This document shows positions 17,459 to 24,481 of a stretch of DNA of 33,869 bases, piece by piece; position 1 is the first letter of the stretch; every line of letters begins with the position of its first letter. The stretch covers positions 1 through 33,869 of IMG/VR virus record IMGVR_UViG_3300020472_000089; one strand, 5' to 3'. Origin of the DNA: a virus. The position numbers and the translations under genes were made by a program. The notes below the pieces were generated by a model. The model made no database searches, was not told the origin of the DNA, and saw only the letters and a program-made list of their open reading frames with translations.

Positions 17459-18156
17459 GATGCTAAACCTTCCAATGTAATCTCACTTTCTTTCTTGGTC
17501 TTAGGATTTGTAACCTTTACTTTATGAGATAACTTAGGCATAGTCTCAAAGAAGTCTTGAATATTCTTAAACTGAGCAGAACTCATTTGATCTAAGAACT
17601 CTAGAACTTCTGACTTAGGTAAGTCTGAGCAATCATGTACTTCTTCTGGAGTAGTAATACTGCCAATACAACTAGCTGCCATTTCAAATACTTGATCAAC
17701 CCCTTGCTGTTCATCAGTAAAGTTTGCTTTTACAAAGGTATCCAAACTTGGATATTCCATTGTAACCATTACGGTGTCATCAATTTTGATTTCTTTTTTA
17801 TGCCCCTTTGTTTTTTGGACTTTGATTTCATCTAATGGAATGGAAACTTCCACTTGAGTCTCTTCGTCGTCTGGACAAACAACACCAACATCAACAGATT
17901 CACCAACAGATTTTGTTCTAATCTGAAGAAAGACATATTCGATATCAAATGTCGGTAATGCTTCAACGTTTTTAATATCAGTGCAAGCACCGATAATATC
18001 CTTAATAGCATTTACAATACTATCTTGGTTTCCAGTTTCCGTAGCAATCAATAAAACCTTCTCTTCTTTTACAAGAAATGGTCTATAATTCACAGTTCTA
18101 CCGTCTGACGGTAGTTTCATTTTAAATTTCGGGGTTACTAAGGTAGGTAATGCCAT
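17446..18156 (-). CDS. 26: Baseplate hub assembly protein gp26, 236 aa
   Basis: N-terminus MALPTLVTPKFKMKLPSDGR and following PFLVKEEKVLLIA, then IVNAIKDIIGACTD, match the T4 gp26 baseplate protein family (T4_baseplate). The protein takes part in assembling the central hub; here it also appears to be the zero-frame product of a tail assembly chaperone gene, ending in ASFFG at a slippery TTTTTTC. A late promoter CTAAATA lies 22 nt before the ATG at 18156. The next gene on the transcript is a tape-measure-like gene, which fits the chaperone role. Confidence 0.85.
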   Translation of the reverse strand: MALPTLVTPKFKMKLPSDGRTVNYRPFLVKEEKVLLIATETGNQDSIVNAIKDIIGACTDIKNVEALPTFDIEYVFLQIRTKSVGESVDVGVVCPDDEETQVEVSIPLDEIKVQKTKGHKKEIKIDDTVMVTMEYPSLDTFVKANFTDEQQGVDQVFEMAASCIGSITTPEEVHDCSDLPKSEVLEFLDQMSSAQFKNIQDFFETMPKLSHKVKVTNPKTKKESEITLEGLASFFG

Positions 18157-18177
18157 AATAATTCAATTCAGTACAAT

Positions 18178-18184
18178 TATTTAG
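18178..18184 (-). promoter_or_regulatory. Late promoter box CTAAATA for gp26
   Basis: CTAAATA (8-mer ACTAAATA) 22 nt upstream of the gp26 ATG, in the 35-nt gap after gp54. Confidence 0.55.
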
Positions 18185-18191
18185 TAAGGAT

Positions 18192-19055
18192 CTAGAAGTT
18201 GTATGTTATCCAGTTAGACCTGGCATCATTAATACTTCTGTTACTTGCTTTGCGAGGATCATGTTGAGGATCACCAGGAATATGTGCATCATGTGCACCC
18301 CAGTCATCCCTTTGTGCAACGTAGTATCTATATCTTTCAAAGTAGAATCCTACTGTCATCGTGGCAATTCTAGACTCTTGGTTGTTCAACTGAATTGACC
18401 CTAAGTTGAATGGGAATACATTCCTCAATTCCCACATAGCAACTATTCTATTTCTTTTTACTTGCGAAAATTCTGGTTGTCCTACACCACATTTCCAAAC
18501 CGAATTAGCAATTTGATCTACATCCTGAACTTTAACTATACTACCGCCACCTCTTTCCCACTTAAAAATTCTCACTGTGGGTGCAACATAATTATCATAG
18601 TAATCTACATACTGATCAGCATCATTTCTCGTGAATGCCATCCATCTTTCAAAGATAGTTCTAGTCTTATGATTTGACGGCATCTTAAAGGTCATACTAA
18701 TCTGACTAAAATTAGTACCAGTTGCATACTTATAAGGTGAACCAATCGTAACCAATGACCCTGTTGACAACTGCTTACTAGGTAAGTTAATACTATCACA
18801 GTAATAATCTAGTAATAATGCTTCATCATTAGTGGTCAATGCCCAACCTGGTTCACTGCCAAACATAGAAGGGGTTGAGAAGTGCACCGAGTACATGTTA
18901 GTGTAACTCGGAATATTACCCTGCTTCCGCATGAAGGCAGTAAACTCCTGATAGGAACTATCTCTAGCCTCCTGCTCATTAGGAATATCACTATTAACAT
19001 CTATGACTAGCTGTTTAATAGCATCTGCTATTGATGAAAAAATTGCTCCAAACAT
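18192..19055 (-). CDS. 54: Baseplate tail-tube initiator gp54, 287 aa
   Basis: The sequence has the tail-tube-like fold signature seen in gp54/gp19 proteins. Residues 55-60 read MYSVHF, followed by LLDYYCDSINLPSKQLSTGS and SQISMTFKMPSNHKTRTIFE, then RWMAFTRND. A late segment contains MWELRNVFPFNLGSIQLNNQ. T4 gp54 (320 aa) sits on the gp48 cap of the baseplate and starts polymerisation of the gp19 tube. Its gene abuts gp4 (1-nt overlap) on the same transcript, and gp48, its structural partner, is just across the divergent promoter. Confidence 0.8.
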   Translation of the reverse strand: MFGAIFSSIADAIKQLVIDVNSDIPNEQEARDSSYQEFTAFMRKQGNIPSYTNMYSVHFSTPSMFGSEPGWALTTNDEALLLDYYCDSINLPSKQLSTGSLVTIGSPYKYATGTNFSQISMTFKMPSNHKTRTIFERWMAFTRNDADQYVDYYDNYVAPTVRIFKWERGGGSIVKVQDVDQIANSVWKCGVGQPEFSQVKRNRIVAMWELRNVFPFNLGSIQLNNQESRIATMTVGFYFERYRYYVAQRDDWGAHDAHIPGDPQHDPRKASNRSINDARSNWITYNF

Positions 19056-19474
19056 TATACTTTAAGTTCCTTCTCTGTGATTAACATGAATTGCCACCCA
19101 CGGTCTTTACAATATTCTTTAGCTGCTTTCCATTTGGCACTATTAACACCCCATGTAACAACCTCAGTAATATATGATTTGGTATTTTTCTTCCTTGTTT
19201 TAGGTTCTTGTGTCTGTTTAAAGGGTTTTACCTCAACCATATACTTTTTGCGTCCCACCTTAACATAAAAATCTGGAAAGTATCTATGACGCTTTCCGTC
19301 AACAGGAGAGATATAAGGGACTACAACTTCTTCACTACCCCATTCTGCGACAGACGTTGATCTATCGCACCATATCATGAACTTATATTCCCAAGAAGAT
19401 CTATAAATAATATTATTATAATCACCTTTATATTTTCTGGGGAAGCTAGGACGAAATTTTCCTCGATACCTCAT
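19055..19474 (-). CDS. 4: Head completion protein gp4, nuclease-like, 139 aa
   Basis: Strong resemblance to T4 gp4: MRYRGKFRPSFPRKYKGDYN, IIYRSSWEYKFM, WGSEEVVVPYISPVDGKRHR, YFPDFYV. The TnsA/PD-(D/E)XK-like catalytic set is visible as Glu29, Asp68 and Glu81-x-Lys83 (VEVKPF). In T4 gp4 is a small capsid protein needed for head completion and for joining heads to tails; its nuclease-like core may trim packaged DNA ends. Late promoter CTAAATA lies 22 nt upstream. First gene of the minus-strand tail operon. Confidence 0.88.
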   Translation of the reverse strand: MRYRGKFRPSFPRKYKGDYNNIIYRSSWEYKFMIWCDRSTSVAEWGSEEVVVPYISPVDGKRHRYFPDFYVKVGRKKYMVEVKPFKQTQEPKTRKKNTKSYITEVVTWGVNSAKWKAAKEYCKDRGWQFMLITEKELKV

Positions 19475-19479
19475 AAATA
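19472..19479 (+). promoter_or_regulatory. Late promoter box CATAAATA for gp48-gp53
   Basis: CATAAATA on the plus strand, 31 nt before the TTG start of gp48. Its first three bases are the complement of the gp4 start codon, so it overlaps the divergent gene. Confidence 0.6.
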
Positions 19480-19495
19480 TACATGTATCAAAGAC

Positions 19496-19502
19496 TATTT
19501 AG
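19496..19502 (-). promoter_or_regulatory. Late promoter box CTAAATA for gp4-gp54
   Basis: CTAAATA (8-mer CCTAAATA) 22 nt before the gp4 ATG, in the 36-nt space between the divergent gp4 and gp48 genes. Confidence 0.55.
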
Positions 19503-19510
19503 GCAAAAAG

Positions 19511-20569
19511 TTGACTGTTTATAGATACCCATATAGATTACCCGCAACTAGGTCTCAGCACGGTGGCAAAGCAGCCGATATGCCATCTGATGCTACTGAC
19601 TACTTAATGATTCGTCGTGAAAGATTTAAGTATGATGACCAAAAAGTTCCTGCTTTCTATGACAGAAGCACTCCAGGTAATAGACAAACCATAATTGCAC
19701 ACCCTGACAGGTGTTACATAGCAATACCACCACAAATTACTACTCAGTACAGTCCTGCTTATAGAAGAGCTGACGTTGGTGTTTCTGGTATTGCTGCTCT
19801 AGGATTAATGGGAGATGGTAAAGATTTCTCTCAGATGGCAGACACACTACAAAATGCTGCTAAATCTGCACTACCAGAATTCTCTACTGGTGCTATCCTT
19901 TCAATGATCAACGGTTTTAACCAGTTTGTTGGTCTTCAAGGTCAATTAGATATTAATACTATTCAATCTTTACAAAGTGGTAAGATCTTTAACCCATACA
20001 GTGAACAGATATTCCAAGGTATGAGTTTCAGGACACATAACTTTGCCTTTAAGTTCATGGCAAGGAATGCTAGAGAGTCAGAAGAGATCAAAGCAATCAT
20101 AGATTACATAAAAATAGGAAGTTTACCTAGAATTCAAGCTGGTGACTTCAACCAGAAATTCATCAACAAAAACAAGAAGTTTGATGCTTATGGTAAGACT
20201 AAAGAAAGAGATAAGACTAATATATTCGATCAAGACTGGTTCAAAACTGATGCATTCAGTGGTAACAATGGATATGCCTATCAAAATAGGTTCTTCGAGA
20301 TACCTGACAGATTCCAACTAAGATTTGTTCGTTTTGGAACAGATGTATCACAATTAGGTGGTCTTGAACCTACACAACGAAGAGATTTGATGTTTAAGAT
20401 CTATCCTTCAGTTTGCACAGGTATTAACGTTAACTATACACCAGACAACCAATACGTATCACTTAAAAATCCATCAGAGTGGACAACTGATGTTCCTGCA
20501 GTCGTTATGACAATAACCTTTACAGAAACCAGACTACTCACACAAAAAGACGTTGCAGCAGGATATTAA
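19511..20569 (+). CDS. 48: Baseplate tail-tube cap gp48, 352 aa
   Basis: Recognised as gp48 by PPQITTQYSPAYRRADVGVS, LQNAAKSALPEFSTGAILSM, NPYSEQIFQGMSFRTHNFAF and FKFMARNARESEEIKAIIDY. The last two are the tube-like domain shared with gp54/gp19. gp48 caps the hub and, with gp54, nucleates the tail tube. The only in-frame start near the 5' end is TTG at 19511 (AGG 7 nt upstream); an ATG at 19483 is out of frame. Late promoter CATAAATA upstream. The stop overlaps the gp53 ATG (TAATG). Confidence 0.85.
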   Translation: MTVYRYPYRLPATRSQHGGKAADMPSDATDYLMIRRERFKYDDQKVPAFYDRSTPGNRQTIIAHPDRCYIAIPPQITTQYSPAYRRADVGVSGIAALGLMGDGKDFSQMADTLQNAAKSALPEFSTGAILSMINGFNQFVGLQGQLDINTIQSLQSGKIFNPYSEQIFQGMSFRTHNFAFKFMARNARESEEIKAIIDYIKIGSLPRIQAGDFNQKFINKNKKFDAYGKTKERDKTNIFDQDWFKTDAFSGNNGYAYQNRFFEIPDRFQLRFVRFGTDVSQLGGLEPTQRRDLMFKIYPSVCTGINVNYTPDNQYVSLKNPSEWTTDVPAVVMTITFTETRLLTQKDVAAGY

Positions 20570-21312
20570 TGGCATTCTTTTCATATTTACCAAATGTATA
20601 CGTAGGAGAGGGCATCAGAGATGATGAGGACTTCAAATATCGACTTGTCAAGAATATCTTCCGAAGAGCAAAGACAAGAGCAGATTTAGATCAATATATC
20701 ACCCTACTAGAATCCTATGAAATAGGAGAAGACGAAACACCTTCAAAACTTGCAATAGTATTCTTTAATGACCCATTCCTAGACTGGTTGATCTTAATGG
20801 TCAACAATATTACTGATGTGTACGATCAATGGCCGAAAAACATCGCAGATTTACAAGAATATACAAGAAACAAATATAATAACCCAGATTCCCTTCATCA
20901 CTATGAAACTGTAGAAGCACTCTATAATGGTGAAATATTTTTAGAATCTGGTATACAAGTTAATGATACTTGGAGAACGGTTCTTCCTGATGGAACAACA
21001 TTAGGAGAAACTCAATCAATATATCCAGTAACTAACTACGAGTATGAAGATTACTTAAATGAGAAGAAAAGGATCATAAAATTACCAACTCCTCCTGTAG
21101 TTGAAATGATACTAGCAGAATTTGAAGATTTAATAGCTTACGAACCTCATTCTGAGATAGATGAATTAGGTAACAAACTAAGTCCTTTAAACATGTCATC
21201 CAGATTCCTGAACACAGCAGGATATGTTACTGGTAGTGTTGCTAAGGGTGATAGAGTAGGTAATGTAACTTCTTACGATAACGGACCTAGTTCTCCTACT
21301 ACTCAAGTATAA
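20569..21312 (+). CDS. 53: Baseplate wedge protein gp53, 247 aa
   Basis: N-terminal part matches T4 gp53 (YLPNVYVGEG, YRLVKNIFRR, YEIGEDETPSKLAIVFFNDP, LDWLILMVNNITDVYDQWPK). The T4 protein is 196 residues; this one has a longer C-terminal region with a low-complexity tail (SYDNGPSSPTTQV). gp53 completes the baseplate wedge and joins wedges to the hub. It overlaps the gp48 stop by 1 nt. Its 3' end converges with the tRNA genes of the other strand; only a weak plus-strand terminator (CAGG/CCTG stem before a T run at 21321-21348) can be proposed. Confidence 0.85.
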   Translation: MAFFSYLPNVYVGEGIRDDEDFKYRLVKNIFRRAKTRADLDQYITLLESYEIGEDETPSKLAIVFFNDPFLDWLILMVNNITDVYDQWPKNIADLQEYTRNKYNNPDSLHHYETVEALYNGEIFLESGIQVNDTWRTVLPDGTTLGETQSIYPVTNYEYEDYLNEKKRIIKLPTPPVVEMILAEFEDLIAYEPHSEIDELGNKLSPLNMSSRFLNTAGYVTGSVAKGDRVGNVTSYDNGPSSPTTQV

Positions 21313-21326
21313 AAACCCTACAGGTC

Positions 21327-21356
21327 AAAAAATACCCTGAATTTTTTTCACGGTTT
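21327..21356 (-). terminator. Rho-independent terminator after tRNA-Asp
   Basis: Minus-strand hairpin with 3' arm TTCAGGGTATT followed by T6; the 5' arm pairs imperfectly (two mismatches). Same design and nearly the same 3' arm as the terminators at 8663 and 33063. It ends the purM-tRNA transcript and lies between convergent transcripts. Confidence 0.65.
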
Positions 21357-21383
21357 CCTGGTAAACAAAAGTTGAATTATATA

Positions 21384-21457
21384 CGGGATAGAAGGGACTT
21401 GAACCCTCAACTTCCTGCGTGACAGGCAGGTGCTCTAACCAATTGAACTACTACCCC
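21384..21457 (-). tRNA. tRNA-Asp (anticodon GUC)
   Basis: Cloverleaf folds fully: acceptor GGGGTAG / CTATCCC with discriminator G, D-arm, anticodon stem CCTGC/GCAGG around CTGTCAC (anticodon GTC), and T-loop TTCAAGT closed by GAGGG/CCCTT. CCA is not encoded. Confidence 0.93.
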
Positions 21458-21460
21458 ATA

Positions 21461-21532
21461 TGCCTCCAGTCTGATTTGAACAGACAACCTACGCTTTACA
21501 AAAGCGTTGCTCTACCGTTGAGCTATAGAGGC
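21461..21532 (-). tRNA. tRNA-Thr (anticodon UGU)
   Basis: Acceptor GCCTCTA / TGGAGGC with discriminator A; anticodon stem ACGCT/AGCGT around TTTGTAA gives anticodon TGT; T-arm GTCTG/CAGAC with loop TTCAAAT. Separated from tRNA-Asp by 3 nt and from the preceding coding stop by 1 nt, so it must be processed from the purM transcript. Confidence 0.93.
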
Positions 21533-21533
21533 A

Positions 21534-21731
21534 TCAATAATTTTTAGAGGTTGGTATATTACCACCCTCTTTTAAATGTTTAATGGGGAAGGTTATCATC
21601 TTCTCCCAAGGAGAATAATTGTCAAAAAGAACAGCAGCTTTATTACCACTAATTCTCTGAACGAATCCTATGTATCCTCTGTATATAGAGGTAGGATCTG
21701 TTACTGTAACTGTAGTTCCTGGTAAAATCAT
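21534..21731 (-). CDS. NdhS-like small SH3-fold protein (DUF3252), 65 aa
   Basis: The sequence begins MILPGTTVTVTDPTSIYRGY, then IGFVQRISGNKAAVLFDN and WEKMITFPIKHL. This closely resembles my memory of cyanobacterial NdhS, which starts with M-I-x-P-G-x-T-V-x-V-T, followed by VQR, AAVLFE and WDKLVTFRLSEL. NdhS is the SH3-like, ferredoxin-binding subunit of the photosynthetic NDH-1 complex, at about the same length. The gene lies between purM (12-nt gap) and tRNA-Thr (1-nt gap) on one transcript. A role in tuning host cyclic electron flow would be inference. A generic KOW/SH3 protein is the alternative. Confidence 0.65.
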   Translation of the reverse strand: MILPGTTVTVTDPTSIYRGYIGFVQRISGNKAAVLFDNYSPWEKMITFPIKHLKEGGNIPTSKNY

Positions 21732-21743
21732 TTCTTAGAGGCA

Positions 21744-22652
21744 TCAATGTATGTATCCTATAATACCATCCATTTCTATTTCGGATGGTATTATTATAGC
21801 ATATCCTATGCCCAAATTAAATACTCTCCTCATCTCTTGTTCTTCTACCTCACCTGCCTGTTGAATCTTATTAAAAACAGCAGGACGTTCCCAAGAACTC
21901 CAATCAATCTCTGCTTTCATTCCTTCAGGAATAACCCTAGATATATTTTCTTCTAGTCCACCACCTGTGATGTGTGCCATACCTACGATAGGTATCTCAT
22001 CTAACAATTCCTCTACTTGTTTTGCATAGATCGTAGTAGGAGTAAGTAACTCAGGCATTTCACTTAAGTATATTTTCTGTCTCCATATAAGATTGTTGAT
22101 CAAACTATACCCATTACTATGCACTCCACTACTAGGTAAACCAATAATTTTATCTCCCTTCTTAATAAGCCTACCATCTATAATCTCATTCTTTTCTACA
22201 ATACCAGTACAAAATCCTGCTAGATCAAGATCATCATCATATGTTGGTGGAGGTCCAGGTCTAGGATGTTCAGCAGTTTCACCTCCCAAGAGATCCATCC
22301 CTGATAATTCACATCCCTTAAGAATACCTTCCATAATCTGATCTATGATAGGAGATATCTTACCAGTAGAAATATAATCTAAGAAGTATAGAGGTTTAGC
22401 ACCACATGTAATCACATCGTTGACACACATGGCAACGAGATCAATACCTATAGTGGTAAATTTTCTATTGATCTTCGCTATATTAATTTTAGTACCAACA
22501 CCGTCAGCACCAGATACTAAAACAGGTTCCTCATAACCTGAAGGAACCTGCATCATACCATTGAATCCCCCAATGGCAGGAGCTTTTAATCTTAGTCTGT
22601 CTACAAAAGCATTACCTGCTTCAATGTCAACACCAGATGTTTTATAATCCAT
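21744..22652 (-). CDS. purM: Phosphoribosylformylglycinamidine cyclo-ligase PurM
   Basis: AIR synthetase motifs are clear. The start MDYKTSGVDIEAGN is followed by SGADGVGTK (ATP/phosphate binding), IGIDLVAMCVNDVITCGAKP, LLGGETAEHP, GLPSSGVHSNGYSLIN and HITGGGLEENISR. The enzyme makes aminoimidazole ribotide in purine synthesis, a pathway cyanophages often boost. About 302 residues, against about 345 in E. coli. The ATG at 22652 (TAATG overlap with the upstream stop) gives the usual family N-terminus; a TTG at 22664 would add MARL. It is coupled to a membrane protein gene upstream. Confidence 0.95.
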   Translation of the reverse strand: MDYKTSGVDIEAGNAFVDRLRLKAPAIGGFNGMMQVPSGYEEPVLVSGADGVGTKINIAKINRKFTTIGIDLVAMCVNDVITCGAKPLYFLDYISTGKISPIIDQIMEGILKGCELSGMDLLGGETAEHPRPGPPPTYDDDLDLAGFCTGIVEKNEIIDGRLIKKGDKIIGLPSSGVHSNGYSLINNLIWRQKIYLSEMPELLTPTTIYAKQVEELLDEIPIVGMAHITGGGLEENISRVIPEGMKAEIDWSSWERPAVFNKIQQAGEVEEQEMRRVFNLGIGYAIIIPSEIEMDGIIGYIH

Positions 22653-22939
22653 TAACCTTGCCAAATCATATCAGGCATTGCTTGTTGCCCTGGTCTTAAT
22701 ACGAACAACAGTATAGCATAGCAGACAAACCATATGATATTAAATATCCATGCTTGTCTGTAAAGATACTTACGTATGCCCATAGCACGATTGATCATCT
22801 TCTGATCTTCATAAGTCATTGGTTCTGATGTTGCTAACCTTCTTATGATCTGTTCTATGATCACTGCAATAATTGTTGCTATCACTAAAGGATAGAATAC
22901 AAAGTTTGCAAAGGACATTATCGATATTAAAAAATTCAT
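22652..22939 (-). CDS. Hypothetical membrane protein with two transmembrane segments, 95 aa
   Basis: Hydrophobic segments at about residues 3-29 (ISIMSFANFVFYPLVIATII) and 63-82 (WIFNIIWFVCYAILLFVL) flank a charged middle part containing EPMTYEDQKMINRAMGIRKY. No family recognised. The ATG overlaps the TGA of the micro-protein gene upstream (ATGA), and the stop overlaps the purM ATG (TAATG), so it lies in the middle of a coupled chain. Confidence 0.65.
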   Translation of the reverse strand: MNFLISIMSFANFVFYPLVIATIIAVIIEQIIRRLATSEPMTYEDQKMINRAMGIRKYLYRQAWIFNIIWFVCYAILLFVLRPGQQAMPDMIWQG

Positions 22940-23028
22940 GCGTGGGGGTCGTGTATTTTAAGATAAGAGTAAACTATTGCTACTCCAATAAGAGAGATAC
23001 AAATCAAAGGAAGAATAATGTTAATCAT
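22936..23028 (-). CDS. Micro membrane protein, 30 aa
   Basis: The open frame encodes MINIILPLICISLIGVAIVY followed by SYLKIHDPHA, one transmembrane helix with a short basic/His tail. Its stop overlaps the next ATG as ATGA, and its ATG lies inside the stop region of the 35-residue gene upstream. The unbroken run of coupled overlaps on both sides is the main evidence that it is translated. Function unknown; the size is like single-helix subunits of photosynthetic complexes, but no match is recognised. Confidence 0.55.
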   Translation of the reverse strand: MINIILPLICISLIGVAIVYSYLKIHDPHA

Positions 23029-23128
23029 TTTGGTTGTCTTTAAGATAATCAACTAAAAAATAGAACCATACAATTCCCAAAACCAATATCAGAAAAACTC
23101 TAATGGAACTGGGAGATGTATCGATCAT
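23021..23128 (-). CDS. Micro membrane protein, 35 aa
   Basis: The open frame encodes MIDTSPSSIRVFLILVLGIV followed by WFYFLVDYLKDNQND: short N-terminus, one transmembrane helix, charged tail. The ATG overlaps the TGA of the oxygenase gene upstream (ATGA) and its own TAA lies within the start region of the 30-residue gene. Function unknown. Confidence 0.55.
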   Translation of the reverse strand: MIDTSPSSIRVFLILVLGIVWFYFLVDYLKDNQND

Positions 23129-23670
23129 GTCACTCTAAAAACTATAGTATATCTATATCCGTAGTCATTTTTAGGACCAAATCCTTGGTGCTCTAAGTGT
23201 GATGGAAATACCAACACCCTACCAGGAATATACTCATATTGTATTTTTCCTAGTGCGAATGGATCTTGAATTTGAAACTCTCCACCCCACTCTGCATTCC
23301 AAATAGGATTTGCCATCAACATTATAGTTCTTTGATTACTCTCACCATCAGTATGTAAACTACCATCACAATGCTGGTGCTGAAGATTGATGGAAATGTA
23401 ATCCAAATATAATTCTTCACCCATCTTCTTCTCAATCATCTCAAAGACATCAAAGAATCTCTGAGCATATGGACTTAGAACCGTAACTCTGTTTAAACTC
23501 TCTCTTCTAAAAACTGTTGTACCAAATATCTTATGTGATCCTTTGTCACCATACGGCCAAGTTGACCTGTTAGCAGTGTTACCTGCAGTATACTGAACCT
23601 CATTCTCTAGTGATGCATACAGGTTATGTAGATACCTGTCATCAAAGAGATCATCATAAACTTTGATCAT
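23125..23670 (-). CDS. 2OG-Fe(II) oxygenase, 181 aa
   Basis: The motif set of P4H-like dioxygenases is visible: His106-x-Asp108 (GSLHTDGE), a WGGEFQI strand, PGRVLVFPSHLEHQG with the distal His (158 or 161), and Arg173 in YRYTIVFR. Substrate unknown. It starts inside the stop of the preceding membrane-protein gene (4-nt overlap) and is itself coupled to a micro-protein gene, within an operon of envelope proteins and purM. Confidence 0.85.
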   Translation of the reverse strand: MIKVYDDLFDDRYLHNLYASLENEVQYTAGNTANRSTWPYGDKGSHKIFGTTVFRRESLNRVTVLSPYAQRFFDVFEMIEKKMGEELYLDYISINLQHQHCDGSLHTDGESNQRTIMLMANPIWNAEWGGEFQIQDPFALGKIQYEYIPGRVLVFPSHLEHQGFGPKNDYGYRYTIVFRVT

Positions 23671-23993
23671 ATTCTTGGGATGTAACCTTTGGCTTTGTTT
23701 GCTGTGTCTACGATGAGTGGCATCATATCACGCTCAACCCTATCTATAACGTCATCAATAACGTTAACATCTAAGTCCATGAAGGGTGGTATGATACCAA
23801 GTATTCTCAGAAGACCATCCACAAAGAGAGCAAGACAAATAAATCCAAGGATCATACTAATGATAGTAGCCTTGAAATTATGATCTGCCATAGATGCTTC
23901 ATCTATAGCACGTGCTTCTGCTAAGGCATCAGCGATCATTTGATCTACTTCTGCCTTAGTGTATGATACTCTGCGGATATCTTCTTCTGACAT
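23667..23993 (-). CDS. Hypothetical membrane-anchored protein, 108 aa
   Basis: The N-terminus (residues 1-40) is an acidic helix (TKAEVDQMIADALAEARAID). A transmembrane helix follows at about 43-67 (ATIISMILGFICLALFVDGL). The C-terminus is amphipathic (VIDDVIDRVERDMMPLIVDT). No family recognised. Stop overlaps the oxygenase start. It follows the secreted glycine-zipper gene by 1 nt. Confidence 0.6.
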   Translation of the reverse strand: MSEEDIRRVSYTKAEVDQMIADALAEARAIDEASMADHNFKATIISMILGFICLALFVDGLLRILGIIPPFMDLDVNVIDDVIDRVERDMMPLIVDTANKAKGYIPRI

Positions 23994-23994
23994 A

Positions 23995-24408
23995 TTAACC
24001 TCCGTCTACAGCGCAACCTAATGTTGCTCCTCCTATTATACCAGCGGGGATTGCCCACCATCTATCCTTACCACGTGAACCAAATCCTGCTAGTCCTCCA
24101 CCAAGGAGTGCTCCAGCAACGGTTCCGTCTGAACAATCGTTTGTATCTACATCCTCATACACTGTTACGTGTCTCCTATACGTAGGTCTAGGATGAGGTG
24201 ATATGGATACTGGAGTCTCACAAGGGACTTCGACAGTATCTTTCCATGATTTAACAAATCCAGGAGCGTCCTCTGTACCTGGGACATACTCTTCTCTATA
24301 TTCTGTCCTAAAACAAGTTCTACTTGATGAATAACCTGATTGATACTCACCTGCTAGTGCTGGACTAACAGAACCAAGAGCAACAAGAGCAGCGAGTGCA
24401 ATTTTCAT
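23995..24408 (-). CDS. Secreted glycine-zipper protein, 137 aa
   Basis: A clear signal peptide (MKIALAALVALGSVSPALA, cleavage before G or E) precedes a Cys-containing, polar middle region with paired Arg/Tyr. The C-terminal glycine-zipper stretch (GTVAGALLGGGLAGFGSRGK, then GIIGGATLGC) resembles Rick_17kDa/glycine-zipper-2TM proteins, which sit in or on membranes. Exported to the periplasm or envelope during infection, by inference. Sigma70-like promoter just upstream, after the gp32 terminator, so it starts a new transcript. Confidence 0.7.
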   Translation of the reverse strand: MKIALAALVALGSVSPALAGEYQSGYSSSRTCFRTEYREEYVPGTEDAPGFVKSWKDTVEVPCETPVSISPHPRPTYRRHVTVYEDVDTNDCSDGTVAGALLGGGLAGFGSRGKDRWWAIPAGIIGGATLGCAVDGG

Positions 24409-24431
24409 AATGTTTCTTTTAGTATGATTAT

Positions 24432-24461
24432 ATTATAGCAAAAAGGGGGTTGAATGTAACC
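24432..24461 (-). promoter_or_regulatory. Sigma70-like promoter, -10 TATAAT, for the 24408-to-tRNA operon
   Basis: Perfect TATAAT at 24432-24437, with GTTACA (four of six bases of TTGACA) 17 nt upstream at 24455-24460, inside the loop side of the gp32 terminator. It lies 23 nt before the ATG at 24408. Such a promoter would be read by the host polymerase early in infection. Confidence 0.55.
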
Positions 24462-24464
24462 CCC
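24440..24464 (-). terminator. Rho-independent terminator after gp32
   Basis: Minus-strand stem GGGGGTT / AACCCCC with loop ACATTC, followed by T5, 18 nt after the gp32 stop. Confidence 0.85.
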
Positions 24465-24481
24465 CATGTGCCAGTTATTTA

